The position numbers and the translations under genes are program-made. A stretch of DNA of 18,855 bases from CAWUKT01 sp963923035 (GTDB lineage: Bacteria; Bacteroidota; Bacteroidia; J057; JADKCL01), in assembly GCA_963923035.1 (NCBI GenBank), contig CAWUKT010000110.1:1-18855 (forward strand), given 5' to 3'. The notes beneath the pieces were generated by a model. The model saw only the letters and a list, made by a program, of their open reading frames with translations. It was not told where the DNA came from and made no database searches. Numbering within the stretch: position 1 is the first letter of the stretch; each line of letters opens with the position of its first letter. Shown one piece after another: positions 15,036-18,855 of this stretch.

Positions 15036-15506
15036 ATGAAAGAGCGCATTCCCGGCACGGACAACCCCAAAAATTCCAAGCTCAAGCAGTTGGAAAAGGC
15101 CTCTCAGAAGCTCAGCATTACCGCGAAAGCAGTCATTGGAGCCCTGGCGTCAACTTACGCGACCTTTGCCATTTTCATTACCCGCATGATGTCCCACTCG
15201 GCCTGGATCATCTGGGCCAGCGTCATCTCCTTCCTCGTCACCATTTGGACCCTCTGGGTGGAATTTCGCCCCAAAACCCGACTCGACCTCATTTCCACCC
15301 GGCCCTTCATCGGGGGACGCTTTATCGGGGGTATGTTTACCGCCCTCAATATCTTCGTCCTTTGCCGCGTGATTTGGTACTACCAGGGATCCGCGCCCTA
15401 CGACCTCGATTCCCAAACCCTCTTCTACATCCTCTTTGGCGGAATGGTGGCCCTGTTTCCCATCTCGGCCTGGGCTTCGGGCATGTTGGTGAGAAGGTCT
15501 AGGTAA
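15036..15506 (+). CDS. Hypothetical four-helix integral membrane protein
   Basis: This 156-residue protein starts at ATG 15036; the frame is open 60 codons further upstream but that part reads like non-coding, proline-rich sequence. After a basic, lysine-rich cytoplasmic N-terminus (1-30), four hydrophobic segments are visible at about 33-49, 56-75, 96-116 and 128-150, with a positively charged loop RPKTR near 78-82 and RRSR at the C-terminus. This suggests both ends face the cytoplasm. I know no family for it. The 237 bases upstream separate it from the divergent TerB-like gene. It is followed by aqpZ on the same strand after 190 bases with no clear terminator between, so the two could be partly cotranscribed. 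Confidence 0.65.
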   Translation: MKERIPGTDNPKNSKLKQLEKASQKLSITAKAVIGALASTYATFAIFITRMMSHSAWIIWASVISFLVTIWTLWVEFRPKTRLDLISTRPFIGGRFIGGMFTALNIFVLCRVIWYYQGSAPYDLDSQTLFYILFGGMVALFPISAWASGMLVRRSR

Positions 15507-15619
15507 ATGCAGGCGGGAGAAAAGAAGGGAAATAAAAATAGCTGGGATTGGTGTGAACAGAAGGGAAACTCAGGGGGCAAAACTGTCAATTCATAGAAAA
15601 GGATATTGCATCTCCGCCC

Positions 15620-15660
15620 AGGAGGTTTAAATTGGGATGAGAGACCATAAATGAGGTCTC
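15620..15660 (+). promoter_or_regulatory. Leader with a five-codon uORF and hairpin before aqpZ
   Basis: A Shine-Dalgarno AGGAGG (15620-15625) precedes ATG 15637, which opens a five-codon frame (MRDHK) stopping at 15654. The frame covers the 5' arm and loop of a hairpin GAGACC-N8-GGTCTC (15641-15660); adjoining bases ATG and CAT can extend the stem. No T tract follows. The layout is attenuator- or translation-control-like but unproven. Confidence 0.35.
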
Positions 15661-15696
15661 CATGATCTGAAATAACTCCCAATTACTCCTTTTCGC

Positions 15697-16383
15697 ATGA
15701 AAAAATTAGTCGCTGAATTCATCGGGACCTTTTGGTTGGTCCTTGGAGGTTGCGGAAGCGCCATGCTCGCTGCCGGAGTCCCCAACGTAGGCATCGGCTT
15801 CGTCGGCGTATCCCTCGCCTTCGGCCTCACCGTCGTCACCATGGCCTACGCCATCGGTCACATTTCCGGGTGCCACCTCAATCCGGCCGTCTCCATCGGC
15901 CTCTGGCTGGGCGGACGCTTTGACGCCAAAGACCTCGCGCCCTACATTGCCTCGCAGGTACTCGGCGGCATCGCCGGTGCAGCCGTCCTCTACCTGATCG
16001 TGACCGGCCAGGAAGGCGCCGACATCGGCGGATTTGCCTCCAACGGATACGGCGACCATTCCCCTATGGGCTACAACATGCTGGCGGCCCTCATCACCGA
16101 GATCGTCATGACCTTCATGTTCCTGATGATCATCCTCGGCGCCACCCACTCCAAAGCCCCCAAAGGCTTCGCCGGACTCGCCATTGGTTTGGGCCTGACG
16201 CTCATCCACCTCATCAGCATTCCCGTAACCAATACCTCCGTCAACCCCGCACGGAGCACCAGCCAGGCCATTTTCGCCGGTGGTTGGGCGCTGGAACAAC
16301 TCTGGCTCTTCTGGGTCGCTCCGATTGTCGGTGCTGCCCTCGCCGGAATTGTCTACAAGATGCTGTCCCCCGAAACCGAATAA
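15697..16383 (+). CDS. aqpZ: Aquaporin Z (water channel)
   Basis: This 228-residue protein, close to the ~231 of E. coli AqpZ, forms a tetrameric water channel in the inner membrane. Six transmembrane segments and two half-helices are visible. Both NPA motifs are intact at residues 62-64 (HLNPAVS) and 183-185 (SVNPARS). The narrow-filter residues correspond to water-specific aquaporins: F42, H171, T180 and R186; the small T and the bulky H argue against glycerol transport. The conserved GGCGSA segment at 17-22 and PVTNTSVNPARS are characteristic of AqpZ. The start at ATG 15697 gives the usual short cytoplasmic N-terminus (MKKLVAEFIGTF). A leader hairpin with a tiny upstream frame precedes it and a terminator hairpin follows 40 bases after the stop. 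Confidence 0.96.
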   Translation: MKKLVAEFIGTFWLVLGGCGSAMLAAGVPNVGIGFVGVSLAFGLTVVTMAYAIGHISGCHLNPAVSIGLWLGGRFDAKDLAPYIASQVLGGIAGAAVLYLIVTGQEGADIGGFASNGYGDHSPMGYNMLAALITEIVMTFMFLMIILGATHSKAPKGFAGLAIGLGLTLIHLISIPVTNTSVNPARSTSQAIFAGGWALEQLWLFWVAPIVGAALAGIVYKMLSPETE

Positions 16384-16421
16384 ACCAAGAGTTTAAGTTT
16401 GCTGATACCGTGTTAATCTTT

Positions 16422-16453
16422 GGAATCCCGTCGCAAGGCGGGATTTCGCTTTT
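16422..16453 (+). terminator. Terminator hairpin between aqpZ and the glycosyltransferase gene
   Basis: The stem AATCCCGTC/GGCGGGATT (one G-T pair, two more outer pairs possible) closes on a GCAA tetraloop. It is followed by TTTCGCTTTT on the plus strand. It sits between convergent genes and may work in both directions, better for aqpZ. Confidence 0.7.
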
Positions 16454-16460
16454 GGTGGGG

Positions 16461-17510
16461 TCAGGAAAAAGGAGCCAGGGAAAGGATCACCTCCATGTGC
16501 TGGGCGAGGGAAAGGTGGTGTTGGTGGGCAAAGTCCGAAGGAATGGCATACTGATCGGGATCAAAGCTGCGGATCTGGTCCCGCCAGACGGCGGGATCAA
16601 AGCTGTCAATGACCCGGCCCACGGCCGGGGTCACGACTTCCCGGGCGCCGACCAGGTGAGAGACCAGGACCGGCGTCCCGCAGAGAATGCTCTCAGAAAC
16701 GACCTGCCCGTAGGGCTCATACAGCGCCGGGAGCAAGGTCCCATCCGCCGCCGCAAACAGCTGTTCTGTTTCCCGCACAAAGCCCAATCCCCGCACATTG
16801 GGCAGGGTGGAGGGCACCGGCTCTTTTCCCGCCACCAACAACTCCACTGGCGCGTCCTGCATTTCCCGAAACGCCTCCATCAACAAAGGCAGCCCCTTCC
16901 GGCTGTGACTCGCACTGACCAGCACGAAGCTCCTTTTCCCCTCCGTCATCCCAAACTTGGCGCGCCAGGCCTTTCTTTCTTCCGACGTGGCCGGCCGAAA
17001 ACGTTCCGTATCGGTGGGCGGGAACAAGACCTTTATTTTACTCGGATCCGCTTTGTACAATTCCACCACCTCGTCCTTCATCATCTGCGAACAGGCCAAA
17101 ATGGTGCCCGGAGCATCGTAAGCGGCCTGGTCGAGTTCGATTTGGAGGCGGTCGGAAAGGCCCTTGAGAGATTGGTCGAGGGCGCGCAGGTAGCCGAGGT
17201 GGTTGCCGGGGAGCAGAACGGCGCTGTGGTGGCTGGTCCGCCCCAAGCTCAGGACAAAATCAAATTGTTCCCGTTCCATGATGGCGCCCAGCCGCTGGTT
17301 GAAGGCGTATTGCCGCCGAACCTTGGGAACGAGGGGGAGCTTGACGTGGATGATGCGGATGCCTTCGGGAATGGTGACCTTCCGCCCAATGCGAAATACA
17401 ATCACGGTGACATCGTGCCCCTGGTCGCGGAGATAGGCGATATAGGAGAACAAACGGGTCTCGAGGCCCCCCCGATACAGCAGGCGGGTATGTACCAAAG
17501 CGATGCGCAC
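16461..17510 (-). CDS. GT4-family glycosyltransferase
   Basis: This 349-residue protein starts at GTG 17510 (MRIALVHTRL). It fits the two-Rossmann GT-B fold: an N-terminal acceptor domain with the typical glycine-rich opening (RGGLETRLFSYI) and a C-terminal nucleotide-sugar domain starting near residue 194 (SFVLVSASHSRKG). The retaining GT4 signature E-x7-E is clear at E265-E273 (YEPYGQVVSES), followed by CGTPVLVS. Such enzymes transfer a sugar from a nucleotide donor during synthesis of lipopolysaccharide, capsule or other glycans at the inner membrane; WaaG is a known example. The donor and acceptor cannot be read from the sequence. It stands alone, with no other polysaccharide gene in the window. 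Its promoter overlaps the start region, so the mRNA may be leaderless. Confidence 0.92.
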   Translation of the reverse strand: MRIALVHTRLLYRGGLETRLFSYIAYLRDQGHDVTVIVFRIGRKVTIPEGIRIIHVKLPLVPKVRRQYAFNQRLGAIMEREQFDFVLSLGRTSHHSAVLLPGNHLGYLRALDQSLKGLSDRLQIELDQAAYDAPGTILACSQMMKDEVVELYKADPSKIKVLFPPTDTERFRPATSEERKAWRAKFGMTEGKRSFVLVSASHSRKGLPLLMEAFREMQDAPVELLVAGKEPVPSTLPNVRGLGFVRETEQLFAAADGTLLPALYEPYGQVVSESILCGTPVLVSHLVGAREVVTPAVGRVIDSFDPAVWRDQIRSFDPDQYAIPSDFAHQHHLSLAQHMEVILSLAPFS

Positions 17511-17514
17511 CGGC

Positions 17515-17545
17515 CAAAGATAGGAGATAATTCGGCGGGGGGAAA
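17515..17545 (-). promoter_or_regulatory. Candidate promoter of the glycosyltransferase gene
   Basis: On the minus strand a perfect -7 box TATCTTTG (17522-17515) lies 19 bases downstream of TTTC (17545-17542, near the TTTG consensus). The box ends only 4 bases before the GTG start codon, so transcription would begin at or very near that codon. Confidence 0.55.
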
Positions 17546-17587
17546 TGAGGTTTCTTTTCGGGTGGCCTCGTCAGTCTATTTTTTTCA

Positions 17588-17595
17588 TAACTTTG
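17588..17595 (+). promoter_or_regulatory. -7 box of the oxidoreductase gene
   Basis: TAACTTTG matches the Bacteroidota TAnnTTTG consensus exactly, about 78 bases upstream of ATG 17673. No good TTTG -33 element lies at the expected distance, so the call is moderate. Confidence 0.5.
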
Positions 17596-17672
17596 CCCGA
17601 CTTTCTCCTGCCGACAACAAAAAGGAGTCGGAGGAGTTGAATAGCTGTTAAAAAAACTGAAAACAAGTATAC

Positions 17673-18746
17673 ATGAGCCTCAAGTTTGTTCCGTTAAAGG
17701 TCGCCGAGATCATCCGTGAGACCCACGATGCCAATACTGTTGTCTTCGAAAAGCCCGCGGACGGGAGTTTTGACTACCAACCGGGCCAATACCTGACCCT
17801 GCGTTTTGACGTGGGAGGAGAAGATGTCCGGCGGGCCTACTCGCTGTGTTCTTCTCCGGTCACCGACCCGCAACTCGCGGTCACCGTCAAGCGGGTGGAC
17901 AATGGCAAGGTCTCCAACCACATCGCCGACCACCTGTCGGCGGGAGATACTGTCGACGTCATGCCGCCGATGGGCAATTTCAAGGTGGATCTCAACGCGA
18001 ACAACAAGCACCACTACATCCTCATCGGAGGTGGCAGCGGCATTACCCCGCTCATGTCCATCATCAAATCGGTCCTCGAGACCGAAGCCCAGGCCAAGAT
18101 CACCCTGATCTACGCCAACCGCGACCAGGCTTCGATCATCTTCAACCAGCAATTGGCCGCCTTCGAAGGCAGCCACGGCGAACGCTTCCGCGTCATCCAC
18201 GCGCTCGACAGCGCCCCCGAAGGCTGGACCGGCCTCAACGGCCCCCTCACCCGCCAATCTTTCCTCGGCCTCCTCAACGACCTCCTGAACGTCGATGAAC
18301 TCAGCAAGTCGTTCTGGCTCTGTGGCCCCACCGGCATGATGGAAGAGGCCGAAGCAGCCCTCGGTTTCCTGGGCATCCAGAAAGGAAATGTCAAGAAGGA
18401 GTCCTTCACCGGCAGCACCAAGACCACCGAAGCCGTCACGACCGGCACGGCCGACCAGGAAGCCAAAGCAGGCGATTATACCATCCGGGTCAGCCTGGAC
18501 GGAGAGGAAAAAGAGGTGTTTGTGAAGCAAAACCAGACCATTCTGGAAGCCGTGATCGGCGAAGGCATGGACCCGCCCTTTGCTTGCCAAATGGGCGTCT
18601 GCTGTACCTGCCGCGCGCAGGTGTCCTCCGGCATCGTCGAGATGGAAGAAGACGAAGGGCTGTCTGACAGTGAAATCGAGGAGGGCTATGTCCTCACCTG
18701 CCAATCCCACCCCATGACCGATGGCGTGGTATTGGAATACAAGTAA
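17673..18746 (+). CDS. PaaE-type flavodoxin-reductase-like oxidoreductase with a 2Fe-2S ferredoxin domain
   Basis: This 357-residue protein moves electrons from NAD(P)H through FAD to a plant-type 2Fe-2S cluster and on to a partner protein. Residues ~5-105 form the FAD-binding barrel, with R54-A-Y-S57 as the flavin motif. Residues ~113-240 form the NAD(P) domain, with GGGSGITP at 119-126 and CGP at 217-219. After a linker (~245-265), residues ~268-357 form the ferredoxin domain, with cluster ligands C305, C310, C313 (C-x4-C-x2-C) and C343. The order and length match PaaE, the reductase of phenylacetyl-CoA epoxidase, and related ferredoxin-NADP reductases. No paa genes are in the window, so the partner is unknown and I give no symbol. 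It is monocistronic, with a -7 box upstream and a strong terminator 18 bases past the stop. Confidence 0.93.
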   Translation: MSLKFVPLKVAEIIRETHDANTVVFEKPADGSFDYQPGQYLTLRFDVGGEDVRRAYSLCSSPVTDPQLAVTVKRVDNGKVSNHIADHLSAGDTVDVMPPMGNFKVDLNANNKHHYILIGGGSGITPLMSIIKSVLETEAQAKITLIYANRDQASIIFNQQLAAFEGSHGERFRVIHALDSAPEGWTGLNGPLTRQSFLGLLNDLLNVDELSKSFWLCGPTGMMEEAEAALGFLGIQKGNVKKESFTGSTKTTEAVTTGTADQEAKAGDYTIRVSLDGEEKEVFVKQNQTILEAVIGEGMDPPFACQMGVCCTCRAQVSSGIVEMEEDEGLSDSEIEEGYVLTCQSHPMTDGVVLEYK

Positions 18747-18763
18747 ATATCTGCCCAGATACA

Positions 18764-18798
18764 AAAACGCCCGACACCGAAAGGAGCCGGGCGTTTTT
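18764..18798 (+). terminator. Strong intrinsic terminator of the oxidoreductase gene
   Basis: A 10-bp stem AAAACGCCCG/CGGGCGTTTT encloses a loop that can itself pair as CC-GAAA-GG. It ends in TTTTT. The A-rich 5' arm makes it symmetric, so it could act in both directions. Confidence 0.92.
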
Positions 18799-18800
18799 AC

Positions 18801-18855
18801 GTGTATGCCCGGCATGGGCAATGACTCTAGGGTGTAAGTCCCGAGCGCGTCCAGA
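18801..18855 (+). mobile_element. 5' end of a putative group II intron (truncated by the window edge)
   Basis: Two bases after the terminator T tract, the sequence begins GTGTAT, close to the GUGYG start of group II introns. It continues with GCCCGGCATGGGC (a hairpin with GCCC/GGGC arms) and CTCTAGGGTGTAAGTCCCGAG, here split as CTC-TA-GGG, TGTAAGT and CCC-GAG, a hairpin of the kind seen in domain I of bacterial introns. Class C introns are known to insert directly behind intrinsic terminators, which fits exactly. The reverse transcriptase/maturase would lie beyond the window. The call rests on remembered motifs and 55 bases, so it is provisional. Confidence 0.6.

Noticed and set aside
1..18855. 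CRISPR arrays, tRNA, rRNA and insertion-sequence ends
   Set aside because: Reading both strands, I saw no regularly spaced direct repeats with unique spacers, no cloverleaf-like tRNA sequence, no rRNA motifs and no transposase gene.

Overview
The window looks like a chromosomal segment of a Bacteroidota bacterium, most likely of the Saprospirales/Lewinella type. The reasons are a secreted protein ending in a type IX secretion (T9SS) C-terminal sorting domain, promoter -7 boxes of the Bacteroidota form TAnnTTTG, few Shine-Dalgarno sequences, and moderately high-GC core genes. The genus is inference; nothing in the window names it.

Left part (1-7761), accessory in character. It opens with the 3' end of a gene that resembles the C-terminal tip of a polymorphic toxin. 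Inside that gene the base composition falls from GC-rich to AT-rich. It is followed by two paralogous small proteins (653-1045 and 1098-1496) that share a CC-x-W-x-R-P core. They are linked through a 19-codon reading frame by three consecutive 4-nt stop/start overlaps, a toxin/immunity-like layout. Next come a membrane-anchored hypothetical protein, an outer-membrane barrel-like gene split by an in-frame TAA, a small secreted protein with three cysteines, a frameshifted gene remnant, two small proteins of unknown function (one with a perfect Shine-Dalgarno), an SH3-containing lipoprotein, and an ankyrin-repeat protein ending in a CFI-box-type C-terminal domain.

Middle (7863-9598). A complete tyrosine recombinase is followed, on its promoter side, by about 220 bp rich in direct and inverted repeats. 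This looks like an integration-junction or regulatory region. The accessory genes lie to its left and housekeeping-like genes to its right, so it may mark an island edge.

Right part (9599-18800), core-like. The minus strand carries a helix-hairpin-helix protein, a large T9SS-exported protein and a TerB-like protein, each followed by a clear intrinsic terminator. On the plus strand are a four-helix membrane protein and aquaporin Z. A GT4 glycosyltransferase (minus) then diverges from a PaaE-type 2Fe-2S flavodoxin-reductase-like oxidoreductase (plus).

The last 55 bases, immediately after the oxidoreductase terminator, look like the 5' end of a group II intron. That position is typical of class C introns, which insert behind terminator hairpins. 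The rest of the element lies outside the window.
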